Below, one piece after another: positions 52,237-61,275 of a DNA stretch of 64,000 nt. This DNA is from Frateuria flava. GTDB lineage: Bacteria; Pseudomonadota; Gammaproteobacteria; Xanthomonadales; Rhodanobacteraceae. The first letter of the stretch is position 1, and each line of letters opens with the position of its first letter. Where the stretch lies: positions 1 through 64,000 of the forward strand of contig NZ_JAGJRS010000022.1 of NCBI RefSeq assembly GCF_017837635.1, given 5' to 3'. Both the position numbers and the translations under genes were made by a program. The notes below the pieces were generated by a model. The model worked only from the letters and a program-made list of their open reading frames with translations, was not told the DNA's origin and searched no databases.

Positions 52237-52761
52237 TCAGGCCGGCGAATCCGGGTTGCGCATGAATGCCATCGCCGCGGTCTTTACCTTGGCGTAGCTG
52301 GTGATGGCGTCCGCACCGGAGGAATCCTTCCAGCTGGCGTACTTGCGGTCGAAATCGGCCAGTTCCTCGGCGCTGAACAGCTGGCGCACGGCGTCGAACA
52401 TCTTGGTCTCCTCCTCGTGCGCGTGGTGCTTGATCAGCTCGCCGCACACCTGCACCGAACCGGCGAACTGCCGCGAGTCCACGTCGGCGGCATGGATGTC
52501 CGGCAGAACGGCCAGTTCCACCGCTCGGTGTTCCTGGATCGCCTCGGCGTAGATCAGTTTCTGTTCGTGATCCGCGCGATCTTCGAAGGCGGGGTAGAAC
52601 ACGGTCTCTTCCCACTTCGCGTGTGGAATCAGCAGCGCCTCGATCTTTTTGAGCAATTCGTGGCGCGTGTCGGCTTCCGAGTCGGCAGTCTTGTTGATCT
52701 GTGCGAAAAGTTCGCGCAGCTGGTCGTGTTCGCTCTTTAGCGTGTCCAGAATGTTCGGCAT
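52237..52761 (-). CDS. hemerythrin HHE-domain protein
   Basis: 174 residues. Four-helix bundle expected to bind a di-iron centre: LKSEHDQLRELF, IPHAKWEETVFYPAF, EHRAVELAVLP and LIKHHAHEEETKMFDAV give the ligand histidines and glutamates. Such proteins sense or store oxygen or protect iron-sulfur clusters under nitric-oxide or oxidative stress. First gene of a minus-strand stress block. Confidence 0.92.
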   Translation of the reverse strand: MPNILDTLKSEHDQLRELFAQINKTADSEADTRHELLKKIEALLIPHAKWEETVFYPAFEDRADHEQKLIYAEAIQEHRAVELAVLPDIHAADVDSRQFAGSVQVCGELIKHHAHEEETKMFDAVRQLFSAEELADFDRKYASWKDSSGADAITSYAKVKTAAMAFMRNPDSPA

Positions 52762-52948
52762 GGCGGCGGCTTTCCGGTTTGGTTTGGCCGCATTGCATAG
52801 CGTGCGGCGTGCGCCGGTCGTGAACCCTCAATCGCAACGGCGCGCAGGCCGCCCGGGCGCTGGTTTTGAAAGAGTTGCCTTGCGCGGTTGCGCTTGCGCG
52901 AAACCCACGCCGCAATGATGGGCGGCATTCGACAGCCAGGAGAAAAGC

Positions 52949-53209
52949 ATGTTCGATGCGATCGATTTTCTGGAACAGATTGGAAAGGATGCGTCGTTGC
53001 GTTACCGCCGGGCGGAGCAGCTTGACGATGCGGCTTCCAGGGCGCGGGTCGATATGGGCGAGTGGAAAGCGCTGACCGCACACCCATCCGCTCCGATGCA
53101 GTGCGCGCAGGTTCCGTCTGTAGGGGTGGCTGTCTCCCGGGCGTTCATCGGCCTACAGATTGTGGGCGTGGAGCCACCGGAGGAGGTGGACGGCGGAAGC
53201 TTGCACTAG
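52949..53209 (+). CDS. small protein with helical N-terminus, unrecognised
   Basis: 86 residues. An AGGAG site sits seven bases before the ATG. The N-terminal part FDAIDFLEQIGKDASLRYRRAEQLDDAASRARV is an amphipathic helix of a kind I associate with short Xanthomonadales proteins of unknown role. The second half (from about residue 50) has different composition and contains a CTGTAGG/CCTACAG inverted repeat at 53118-53158, so the original C-terminus may be lost. It overlaps the end of the convergent next gene by four bases. Confidence 0.5.
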   Translation: MFDAIDFLEQIGKDASLRYRRAEQLDDAASRARVDMGEWKALTAHPSAPMQCAQVPSVGVAVSRAFIGLQIVGVEPPEEVDGGSLH

Positions 53210-53718
53210 GCGCCTGCCGGATCGGCCGGGTCCGCGCGCCGTATCCCGCGCGCGAACCCGAGCCACCGTTCCAGGCGTGCCTGCATGCGCCGCACGTGGC
53301 TCCCGCGCCAGTAGATGCGGCCACAGCCAGGGCATGCGCGTAACGGGCCGGGCAGGTCGCGCGAACGCGCAGGGAGGCGCTCGCGTTCTTCCGGCGTGGC
53401 CTCCCTCAGCGGTGTGTTGTCGAGCAGGCAACGGGTGAACGGCGCGAATGTCCAGTCGAGGTCGAGCGTCCCGGCCAGTTCCGCCGCCTGGGCATCGATG
53501 TCGTTGGCGACCAGCAGCATTACCGGGATGTCGCCGCCTGCGTGGGCCGCCAGATGGCGGTCGCGTGTGAGCAGCACTCGCGCCTGAGCCCGGCAGCACT
53601 GCAGGATCACGCGATCGGAGGCGTTGCCCGGTGCCAGCGCAGCGTCGTGGCCGGCGGCCCGCAGCCAGCGGGCGAGGCCGGCGAGCATGGCGTCACGGAA
53701 GAGCCGCGGCGGTGGCAT
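53206..53718 (-). CDS. Mut7-C RNase domain protein
   Basis: 170 residues. PIN-like fold of the Mut7-C family (FRDAMLAGLARWLRAAGHDAALAPG, VLLTRDRHLAAHAG), with acidic residues expected to hold metal, and a C-terminal zinc ribbon ACPGCGRIYWRGSHVRRM. Bacterial members are predicted nucleases with no known substrate. It is convergent with the small gene at 52949. Confidence 0.85.
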   Translation of the reverse strand: MPPPRLFRDAMLAGLARWLRAAGHDAALAPGNASDRVILQCCRAQARVLLTRDRHLAAHAGGDIPVMLLVANDIDAQAAELAGTLDLDWTFAPFTRCLLDNTPLREATPEERERLPARSRDLPGPLRACPGCGRIYWRGSHVRRMQARLERWLGFARGIRRADPADPAGA

Positions 53719-53826
53719 GGGCTTAGTTGATCGCGTCGATAGCCGATGTCACGTGACCGTTCGTTCGAGGCGGGTGGGACGCGATCGCAGACAAGCCGCT
53801 CACCGCGCAGAGGCATCGCGCTGGCG

Positions 53827-54291
53827 CTATACGCCCGCCAGCATCGTTTCCAGCCAGTCCAGCAGGGGCGCCTGGCTGGGCAGGATCTTATGGCGCGCCT
53901 GCGCAAGGGTGAACCAGGCAACGCGGTCGATCTCCGGAAAGGAGGCCCGTTGCCCGCTGTGCGGCGGCCATTCGATTTCGAACAGATTGCTGCGCATGAT
54001 TGCAGGGTCGAGATCACCCTCCAGCGCAAAGGCCTCAATCCATTTGCCGCCGCGTTGACGCAGGCGCCCCAGCGCGACCAAGGCGCCGACCGCCGGAATG
54101 CCGAGCTCTTCCTCGAACTCGCGCCGTGCGGCGCTCTGGGCGTCCTCGTCCGGTTGCAGCTCGCCCTTGGGCAGCATCCACGCTCCCGCGTCGCGACGGC
54201 GCCAGAACGGGCCACCTGGGTGGCCGAGCAGCACCTGTGGCTCGCCTTCGTGCAGGCGATACAGCAGGATGCCAGCGCTGGTGATGGGCAT
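53827..54291 (-). CDS. Nudix hydrolase
   Basis: 154 residues. Complete Nudix box GELQPDEDAQSAARREFEEELGI (about 43-65), fitting GX5EX7REUXEEXGU. It begins PITSAGILLYRLHEGEPQVLLGHPGGPFW, as in the diadenosine-polyphosphate / NTP hydrolase-type group. Substrate not assigned. Confidence 0.9.
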   Translation of the reverse strand: MPITSAGILLYRLHEGEPQVLLGHPGGPFWRRRDAGAWMLPKGELQPDEDAQSAARREFEEELGIPAVGALVALGRLRQRGGKWIEAFALEGDLDPAIMRSNLFEIEWPPHSGQRASFPEIDRVAWFTLAQARHKILPSQAPLLDWLETMLAGV

Positions 54292-54369
54292 GCTTCTGCT
54301 CCGCTGCCGAGCCCGCGTTCACGGGGTCCACGGTAGCATCAGCACTCCGACATGTTTCCGGAGACCGCC

Positions 54370-54636
54370 ATGGCGATCGGTTGGGCCGGCGACGGCGCCG
54401 TACAGGACCAGATCGACGCGACCGTCAAGGACGCGATCAAGCGCGCGCGCAGCAAACTGCCGCAGGGGCCGAGCCTGAGCCACTGCGAGGAGTGCGATGC
54501 GCCAATCCCCGAGGCGCGGCGCAAAGCCGTACCCGGCGTGCGGCTGTGCGTGGCCTGCCAGGAGGCGCAGGACAAGGCGCAGCACGCGGTGAGTGGCTAC
54601 AACCGCCGCGGCAGCAAGGACAGCCAGCTGCGCTAG
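54370..54636 (+). CDS. DksA/TraR-type zinc-finger protein (YbiI-like)
   Basis: 88 residues, the length of E. coli YbiI. C4 zinc finger: C39, C42, C60 and C63 in [26 protein letters not shown]. It lacks the long coiled coil of DksA, so action on RNA polymerase is uncertain. The start is at MAIGWAGDG, six codons after an earlier ATG. Confidence 0.88.
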   Translation: MAIGWAGDGAVQDQIDATVKDAIKRARSKLPQGPSLSHCEECDAPIPEARRKAVPGVRLCVACQEAQDKAQHAVSGYNRRGSKDSQLR

Positions 54637-54787
54637 GAGCGCTGACCACGCGCCGTGCGCACGAACGCGGCCACGGAACCCGGCTTCCGTGCCGAACGGG
54701 CCTGGGCCCCGGGATGCCCGCGCGCGTGCTTGCCTCGTCGTCGCGTGCCCCCATGATCGGGATCTGCGCCTGACCAGGAGATTCCTC

Positions 54788-55648
54788 ATGCAAGAACCCA
54801 ACGCTGCAGCCGCCGGCCAGTTCCAGATCGGCGGCGACATCACGGTCAACCGCCTCGGCTTCGGCGCCATGCGCGTTACCGGCAAGGGCATCTGGGGCGA
54901 GCCGACCGATCCGGAGGGCGCCCGCGCCACCCTGCGCGCGTTGCCCGGACTGGGCGTCAACCTGGTCGACACCGCCGACAGCTACGGCCCGTTCGTGAGC
55001 GAGGACCTGATCCGCGAGGTGCTGCACCCGTACAAGGGCATGCTGATCGCCACCAAGGGCGGCCTGACCCGCCATGGCCCCGACGTCTGGGCGCCGGTGG
55101 GTCGGCCCGAATACCTGCGTCAGTGCGTACTGATGAGCCTGCGTCGTCTCGGTGTGGAGCGCATCGACCTGTGGCAGCTCCACCGTATCGACGCCAAGGT
55201 GCCGCGCGAGGAGCAATTCGAGGTCATCGCGCAGATGCGCAAGGAAGGGCTGATCCGCCACGTCGGCCTGAGCGAGGTTGGCGTGGAGGAGATCGAGGCG
55301 GCCCGCCGGCATTTCCCGGTCGCCACCGTGCAGAATCTCTACAACATGGCCAACCGCAAGAGCGAGGCGGTGCTGGACTATTGCGAGCAGCAAGGCATCG
55401 GTTTCATACCCTGGTACCCGTTGGCCGCCGGTGACCTGGCCGCTCCCGAATCGGTGCTCAGCCGCATCGCCCGGCGCCTGGGCGCCAGCAACGGACAGGT
55501 CGCGCTGGCCTGGCTGCTCAAGCGCTCGCCGGTGATGCTGCCGATTCCGGGGACCTCGAAGGTCGAGCACCTGCGCGAGAATGCGGGGGCGGCGCAGCTG
55601 GCGCTTTCCGATGAGGACTATCGGGCGCTGGAGGCGGCGGCGCGGTGA
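54788..55648 (+). CDS. aldo/keto reductase
   Basis: 286 residues. NADPH-dependent TIM-barrel reductase. Active-site residues appear in [10 protein letters not shown] (D, Y), LIATKGG (K) and LWQLHRID (H). NADPH binding is at [14 protein letters not shown]. It starts [15 protein letters not shown]. Substrate unknown. The ATG at 54788 is preceded by AGGAG. Confidence 0.92.
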   Translation: MQEPNAAAAGQFQIGGDITVNRLGFGAMRVTGKGIWGEPTDPEGARATLRALPGLGVNLVDTADSYGPFVSEDLIREVLHPYKGMLIATKGGLTRHGPDVWAPVGRPEYLRQCVLMSLRRLGVERIDLWQLHRIDAKVPREEQFEVIAQMRKEGLIRHVGLSEVGVEEIEAARRHFPVATVQNLYNMANRKSEAVLDYCEQQGIGFIPWYPLAAGDLAAPESVLSRIARRLGASNGQVALAWLLKRSPVMLPIPGTSKVEHLRENAGAAQLALSDEDYRALEAAAR

Positions 55649-55674
55649 TGGGCTTGCACGCATCCGCGAAGAGC

Positions 55675-55752
55675 GCCCCCATCCGCCTGTCGGCACCTTC
55701 CCCCGCGGTCGCGGGGGAAGGTGCCCGAAGGGCGGATGGGGGAAGCCTTGCG
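55675..55752. repeat. dispersed palindromic repeat, family R2 (single hairpin)
   Basis: Compact copy: CCCCCATCCGCCTGTCGGCA, one CTTCCCCCGCGG hairpin, then GGTGCCCGAAGGGCGGATGG. It shows the basic R2 unit. Confidence 0.9.
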
Positions 55753-55772
55753 TTGAACCCGTCGCCCGCGTC

Positions 55773-55802
55773 TTATCCACCGCCAACCACAGCTTATCCA
55801 CA
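55773..55802 (+). promoter_or_regulatory. two DnaA boxes upstream of dnaB
   Basis: TTATCCACC (55773-55781) and a perfect TTATCCACA (55794-55802), same direction, 21 bp apart (two helical turns), 95 bp before dnaB. Consensus is TTATNCACA. Confidence 0.7.
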
Positions 55803-55896
55803 GACTTATTGTCTCGTCGGCTGAGAGGCCGCCGCGTATCCTCGTCGCTCACGTGTCCGCCGCCGGCGGCGCGGCCGTCTGCGAGGAAACCGATCC

Positions 55897-57294
55897 ATGT
55901 CCTTTGTCCCCGAGCGCAAGAGCGGCCACGGCTCCGCCATCGAGGCGCTGCGCGTGCCGCCGCACTCCATCGACGCCGAGCAGGCGGTGCTGGGCGGCCT
56001 GATGCTCGCGCCCGACGCGCTGGACAAGGTCGCCGACCGCCTGGGCGAGGGCGATTTCTACCGCAAGGACCACCGCCTGATCTGGCGCGCCATCAACGAG
56101 CTGGCCAACAAGGGCATGCCCTGCGATGCGGTGACGCTGGGTGACTGGTTCGAGGCCAACGACCTGGCCGAGATGGTCGGTGGCGCCAGCTACCTGATCG
56201 AGCTGGCCAACGCCACGCCCAGCGCGGCCAACATCGGCGCCTACGCGGACATCGTGCGCGAGAAGTCGATCCTGCGGCAGCTGATCGACGCCGGCACCGG
56301 CATTACCGAAGACGGTTACCGGCCCGAGGGCAAGAGCGTGCACGAGGTGCTGGAGAACGCCGAGCAGGCGGTCTTCAAGATCGCCGAGTCGGGCGCGCGC
56401 GGCAAGAAGGATTCGGTGTCCATGCGCGATGCCGTCAAGGACGCCTTCCGCCTGCTCACCGAGCGCTACGAGAACCGCGGCCAGCTCACCGGCATCTCCA
56501 CCGGCTTCAACGACCTGGACGAACTCACCTCCGGCCTGCAGCCGTCGGACCTGATCATCGTCGCGGCGCGTCCCTCGATGGGCAAGACCGCCTTCTCGGT
56601 GAACATCGCCGAGGCCGCCGCGCTGCGTGGCAAGAAGGCGGTGGTGATCTTCTCGATGGAAATGTCCGCCTCGCAGCTGGCGCTGCGACTGATCTCCTCG
56701 ATCGGCCGCATCCACGCCCAGCACCTGCGCAACGGCGACCTGTCCGAGGAGGACTGGCCGCGCGTGACCAATGCCATCGCGATCCTCTCCGAAGCGAAGA
56801 TCTTCATCGACGACACCCCCGGCCTCTCGCCGGTGGAACTGCGCTCGCGCGCACGCCGCCTGCACCGCGAGCATGGCGGCCTGGGCCTGATCGTGATCGA
56901 CTACCTGCAGCTGATGCAGGTGCCCGGAAACAAGGAGAACCGCGCCACCGAGATTTCAGAAATCTCCCGTTCACTCAAGGGCCTTGCCAAGGAGTTGAAC
57001 GTGCCGGTGATCGCCCTGTCGCAGTTGAACCGCTCGCTGGAACAGCGCGCCGACAAGCGCCCGATGATGTCCGACCTGCGCGAGTCGGGCGCCATCGAGC
57101 AGGACGCGGACGTGATCATGTTCATCTACCGCGACGAGTACTACAACAAGGAATCGCCCGACAAAGGTCTGGCCGAAATCATCATCGGCAAGCAACGAAA
57201 CGGTCCGACCGATACGGTGAAGCTGACCTTCCTGGGGCACTACACGAAGTTCGAGAATTACGCGGCCGACTCGTTCGTGGGATCGTTCGATTGA
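55897..57294 (+). CDS. dnaB: replicative DNA helicase DnaB
   Basis: 465 residues. Hexameric 5'-3' helicase of the replication fork. The N-terminal domain (about 20-125) starts PPHSIDAEQAVLGGLM; the linker and RecA-type ATPase domain follow. Walker A is ARPSMGKTAF (GKT 229-231) and the H4 region GLIVIDYLQLM. The arginine finger lies near SQLNRSLEQRADKRPMMSDLRESGAIEQDAD. Two DnaA boxes upstream suggest DnaA-linked control. Confidence 0.98.
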   Translation: MSFVPERKSGHGSAIEALRVPPHSIDAEQAVLGGLMLAPDALDKVADRLGEGDFYRKDHRLIWRAINELANKGMPCDAVTLGDWFEANDLAEMVGGASYLIELANATPSAANIGAYADIVREKSILRQLIDAGTGITEDGYRPEGKSVHEVLENAEQAVFKIAESGARGKKDSVSMRDAVKDAFRLLTERYENRGQLTGISTGFNDLDELTSGLQPSDLIIVAARPSMGKTAFSVNIAEAAALRGKKAVVIFSMEMSASQLALRLISSIGRIHAQHLRNGDLSEEDWPRVTNAIAILSEAKIFIDDTPGLSPVELRSRARRLHREHGGLGLIVIDYLQLMQVPGNKENRATEISEISRSLKGLAKELNVPVIALSQLNRSLEQRADKRPMMSDLRESGAIEQDADVIMFIYRDEYYNKESPDKGLAEIIIGKQRNGPTDTVKLTFLGHYTKFENYAADSFVGSFD

Positions 57295-57298
57295 TGGC

Positions 57299-57390
57299 GG
57301 GGAATGGGGAATCGTCAATCGCGAATGGCAAAAGCGGGCCGCTTTGTCCTTGCTCTCAACGATTCGCCATTAACGATTCCCGATTCCCGT
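57299..57390. repeat. dispersed inverted repeat, family R6
   Basis: GGAATGGGGAATCGTCAATCG and CGATTCCCGATTCCCG flank about 60 bp in the dnaB-alr gap. AT-richer than surroundings. Confidence 0.65.
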
Positions 57391-57397
57391 ACATCAA

Positions 57398-58486
57398 ATG
57401 AGCCGCACCACGACCGCCACCATTCACCTAGGCGCCCTGCGCCACAACCTCGCCCGCATCAAGGCGATGGCCGCCCCGGCGCGCGTCATGGCCGTCGTCA
57501 AGGCCGACGCCTACGGCCATGGGCTGGAGCGTGTCGCGCGTGCACTCGATAGCGAGGCCGAATGCTTCGCGGTGGCCGCGCTGGGCGACGGATTGCGCCT
57601 GCGCGCGGCCGGCCATCGCCAGCGTATCGTGGTGCTGTCGGGGCCCGACCAGCCCGGTGACATCGCCGAGATGCAACGCCTGCAACTGGATGCAGCGATC
57701 CATCATGAGGCGCAGTTGCACTGGCTGGCCGAGGCCCGCCCGGGGCGCGGCCGACTGCGCGTGTGGCTGAAGATCGACAGCGGCATGCACCGCCTGGGTT
57801 TCGCCCCCGAGTGCGTGGCCGGCGTGCACGCGCGGCTGGCCGCGATGCCCGGGCTGGATCCGGAGATCGGACTGCTTAGCCATTTCTCCGACTCGGAAGT
57901 CTTCGATGGCGAACAGACCCGCGCGCAGATCGAGCGCTTCGCCGAGGCGACCCGCGGACTGGACGGCCCACGTTCGCTGTCCAATTCCGCTGCCGTACTC
58001 GGCTGGCCGCAGGCGCGCGCCGACTGGGTGCGTACCGGCGGGCTGCTGTACGGGCTGTCGGTCGTCGACGACAAGAGTGGCGCGGATTTCGGCTTCCGTC
58101 CCGCGATGACGCTGGCCACGCGGCTGATCGCCATCAACCGCATCGGCCAGGGCGAGTCCATCGGCTACAACGGCACCTGGACCTGTCCGGAAGACATGCC
58201 CGTCGGCGTCGCTGCCGTCGGCTACGGGGACGGCTATCCACGCAGCGCCGCCAGCGGCACGCCGGTGCTGGTCGGCGACACCCGCGTGCTGCTGATCGGC
58301 CGGGTCTCGATGGACCTGATCACGCTGGACCTGCGCGGCGCGCCGCAGGCGAAGGTAGGCGATCGCGTCACGCTGTGGGGCGATCGCCTGCCGGTGGAGA
58401 CCATCGCCCGCCACGCCGGCACGATCAGCTACGACCTCACCTGTGGCATGACCCGCCGCGTGCTGTTCGTCGAAGACGAGGCCTGA
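57398..58486 (+). CDS. alr: alanine racemase
   Basis: 362 residues. It makes D-alanine for peptidoglycan. PLP lysine K35 in VVKADAYGHG and catalytic tyrosine Y257 in SIGYNGTW. The block VAAVGYGDGYPR is conserved. dnaB-alr order is common in gammaproteobacteria; radA is next. Confidence 0.97.
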   Translation: MSRTTTATIHLGALRHNLARIKAMAAPARVMAVVKADAYGHGLERVARALDSEAECFAVAALGDGLRLRAAGHRQRIVVLSGPDQPGDIAEMQRLQLDAAIHHEAQLHWLAEARPGRGRLRVWLKIDSGMHRLGFAPECVAGVHARLAAMPGLDPEIGLLSHFSDSEVFDGEQTRAQIERFAEATRGLDGPRSLSNSAAVLGWPQARADWVRTGGLLYGLSVVDDKSGADFGFRPAMTLATRLIAINRIGQGESIGYNGTWTCPEDMPVGVAAVGYGDGYPRSAASGTPVLVGDTRVLLIGRVSMDLITLDLRGAPQAKVGDRVTLWGDRLPVETIARHAGTISYDLTCGMTRRVLFVEDEA

Positions 58487-58505
58487 ACCGCCTGCGGCGT
58501 GCCAT

Positions 58506-58580
58506 GTGGGAGCGCACCCTGTGCGCGACCGCCATGCCCGACCATGCCGCGCGGTCGCGCACAGGGTGCGCTCCTACAGG
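58506..58580. repeat. dispersed palindrome, family R1
   Basis: Best R1 copy: GGGAGCGCACCCTGTGCGCG ... CGCGCACAGGGTGCGCTCCT, 27 bases apart. Confidence 0.88.
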
Positions 58581-58659
58581 TGACACCGGCGCTTGCCGTC
58601 TCGCCCCCTGCGAGCAGGCCGGGCTAAGCTCATCGCCCTCGACTGTCCGGAATTCCCCC

Positions 58660-60051
58660 ATGGCCAAGGCCAAGACCGCCTACGTCTGCACCGATTGCGG
58701 TGCCGAACACTCCAAATGGCAGGGCCAATGCGTCGAATGCGGCGTCTGGAACACGCTGAGCGAGGTGGTGCTGGCGCCCGCGACCACGGCGAAGGCTTCG
58801 GTCGGCGCGCAGCGCTCCAGCTACGCCGGCAACGCGGCGGGCGCTGCCAAGGTCACGCCGCTGACAGCAGTGGCGCTGACCACCGAGGCACGCACGCACA
58901 CCGGCATCGGGGAACTCGATCGGGTGCTGGGCGGCGGCCTGGTGCAGGGCTCGGTCGTGCTGATCGGTGGCGATCCGGGCATCGGCAAGTCCACGCTGCT
59001 CTTGCAGATGCTCGGCACGCTGGGCGCGCACCTGGCCAGCGTGTACGTCACCGGCGAGGAGTCGCTCTCGCAGGTGGCGGCCCGCGCGCAGCGCCTGGGT
59101 CTGCCGCTGGAGCCCTTGCAGGCGCTGGCGGAGACGTGCATCGAACGCATCCTCGAACAGGCGATCACCACGCGCCCGCACGTGCTGGTGATCGACTCCA
59201 TCCAGACCATCTGGACCGAGCTGCTCACCGCAGCCCCCGGTTCGGTCAGCCAGGTGCGCGAGTCGGCGGCCAAGTTGACGCGGTTCGCCAAGGAAACCGG
59301 CACCTCCGTGTTCCTGGTCGGTCACGTCACCAAGGAAGGCGGCATCGCCGGTCCCCGCGTGCTCGAACACATGGTCGACGCGGTGCTGTACTTCGAGGGC
59401 GAGTCGGGCAGCCGCTTCCGGGTGCTGCGCGCGTTCAAGAACCGCTTTGGCGCAGTCAACGAACTGGGCGTGTTCGCCATGTCCGACAAGGGTCTGCGTG
59501 AGGTGCCCAACCCGTCGGCGATCTTCCTCTCCGCGCACTCGGGACCGACCTCTGGCAGCGCCGTGATGGTCACCCGCGAGGGCACCCGGCCGCTGCTGGT
59601 CGAGGTGCAGGCGCTGGTCGACCAGAGCTCGCTGGGCAACCCGCGCCGCGTGGCGCTGGGCCTGGAACAGAACCGCCTGGCCATGCTGCTGGCCGTGCTG
59701 CACCGCCACGGCGGCGTGGCGGCCTACGACCAGGACGTGTTCGTCAACGTGGTCGGCGGCATCCGCGTGCAGGAAACCGCGGCCGACCTCCCGGTGCTGT
59801 TGGCAGTGCTCTCCTCGCTGCGTGACCGCCCGCTGCCGGACAAGACCATCGCCTTCGGCGAGGTCGGCCTCTCCGGCGAGATCCGCCCGGTGCCCAACGG
59901 CGAGGAACGCCTGAAGGAGGCGGCGACCCACGGCTTCCGCCGCGCCATCGTGCCCAAGGCGAACGCGCCGAAGAAGGGCAAGGTGGGCGAGATGGAAGTC
60001 ATCGGTGTGGAGCGCCTGTCCCAGGCCATCGACGCCTGTCGCGACGCCTGA
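58660..60051 (+). CDS. radA: DNA repair protein RadA
   Basis: 463 residues. Branch-migration helicase in recombination. N-terminal zinc finger C10, C13, C24 and C27; Walker A GGDPGIGKST near residues 102-111; the RadA motif KNRFGAVNELGVF; and a C-terminal Lon-like domain with GEVGLSGEIRPV. The start MAKAKTAYVCTDCG is fixed by the zinc finger; the open frame upstream is not homologous. Confidence 0.97.
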   Translation: MAKAKTAYVCTDCGAEHSKWQGQCVECGVWNTLSEVVLAPATTAKASVGAQRSSYAGNAAGAAKVTPLTAVALTTEARTHTGIGELDRVLGGGLVQGSVVLIGGDPGIGKSTLLLQMLGTLGAHLASVYVTGEESLSQVAARAQRLGLPLEPLQALAETCIERILEQAITTRPHVLVIDSIQTIWTELLTAAPGSVSQVRESAAKLTRFAKETGTSVFLVGHVTKEGGIAGPRVLEHMVDAVLYFEGESGSRFRVLRAFKNRFGAVNELGVFAMSDKGLREVPNPSAIFLSAHSGPTSGSAVMVTREGTRPLLVEVQALVDQSSLGNPRRVALGLEQNRLAMLLAVLHRHGGVAAYDQDVFVNVVGGIRVQETAADLPVLLAVLSSLRDRPLPDKTIAFGEVGLSGEIRPVPNGEERLKEAATHGFRRAIVPKANAPKKGKVGEMEVIGVERLSQAIDACRDA

Positions 60052-60080
60052 GCCGGCGGCCGGCTTTCGCGCGCGGCCGA

Positions 60081-61148
60081 TCACTCGGTGACGGTGGTGC
60101 CCTCGCCGGGCAGGGTCCCGCCAGCCCGAATGGCCTGGATGAAGGTCGCCACTTCACGCACGAGCAGTTCCGGGCGCTCGAAATGGATGTAGTGCCCGCT
60201 GCCCTTGGCGATGATGCGGCGGTTGTGCGTGGACAGCTGCTTGATGTCCTCCTGCATGGCTTCATGGATGCGCTGGCTCTGTTGCCAGTCCCGCAGACAC
60301 GTAAGCGGGCAGCTGGTGCGGGGGCGGCGAATGCGGATCCCGCGAGAAGACAAGTACGGGCAGCTCGCCGAACGGGTTGTTTCGCGCCGGTTCGACGGGC
60401 GACGGCCGCAGCGCCGCGGATTCGCGCGCCCAGGTCGTGACATAGGACGGCCTGCAGGCGTCCGCGCGCCAGAGGTTCGCGGTGGCCCCGAAACCGGGCG
60501 GCGGTGTCGTGCATTCCCCCAGTGCGCGCGGTATGCCCAACGCGATCATGGTCTTGAACAGCGCACGCTGGAACGGCCCATGCTCGCCCAGTGCGCGTAC
60601 CGCGGCGGGTATCCGGCGGTCCAGCCCTGGCGTGGTGGCATCCACGAAGACCAGTCCGCCCACGTCCTGTGGGAAGCGGGCGGTATAGGCGCGGATGTGC
60701 AGGCCGCCGGCGGAATGCCCCATCAACACCAGCGGACCGCTGATGCCGGCTGCGGCCAGCAGCGCGTGCAGTTGGCCGGCCATGTGATCGGGGTCGCGCG
60801 CTCCGGGAACGGCCTCACTCAGCCCAGGCCGGCGCGGTCGTACGAACACACGCGCGTGACTCGTGAAAGGGCGGGTTGAACCTTGCCCCACACCAGAAAG
60901 CTTTCTGCCAGGCCCGACTCGAGGATGACGGTCGGCGAGCCGGTTCCGCTGCAATAGAGATGCATCCGGTAGCCATCGACCGTGTACAGCCGTCCGGGTG
61001 GCGGATAGGTCTGGCGCAGACGACGGATCGCCATCGCGTTGTACAGCGCGCCGGCCCCGGCCAGCAGCACAACCAATATCGTCAGGCCCAGCACGGCCCG
61101 CCGGATCACGCGGCGCAGTCGGCCGGTGGTCGCTCGGTTTTCCTGCAT
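60081..61148 (-). pseudogene. alpha/beta hydrolase with two compensating frameshifts
   Basis: Three overlapping frames make one hydrolase. The N-terminal part (one helix, then GYRMHLYCSGTGSPTVILESG) stops at CSYDRAGLG because a G is missing in a TGG codon (near 60820; restored, it reads GLGWSEAVPG). The middle part carries the nucleophile elbow LMGHSAGG. Near 60291 an extra G in a GGG run shifts back (restored YVSADWQQSQ), and the last part ends GSGHYIHFERPELLV. Whole length would be about 355 residues. Either a young pseudogene or sequence errors. Confidence 0.85.
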
Positions 61149-61275
61149 GCGGTTTCCTCCGCCATCTGGTCGGATGGACTGTAGAGGGAGGCGCAGGCGA
61201 TCCGGGTCGGGGTGCGGCCGGCCGGTGGCTGGATGCGGAGAGTCGGGCGCCCTTGCGAACGGCGATCGGTATCGG

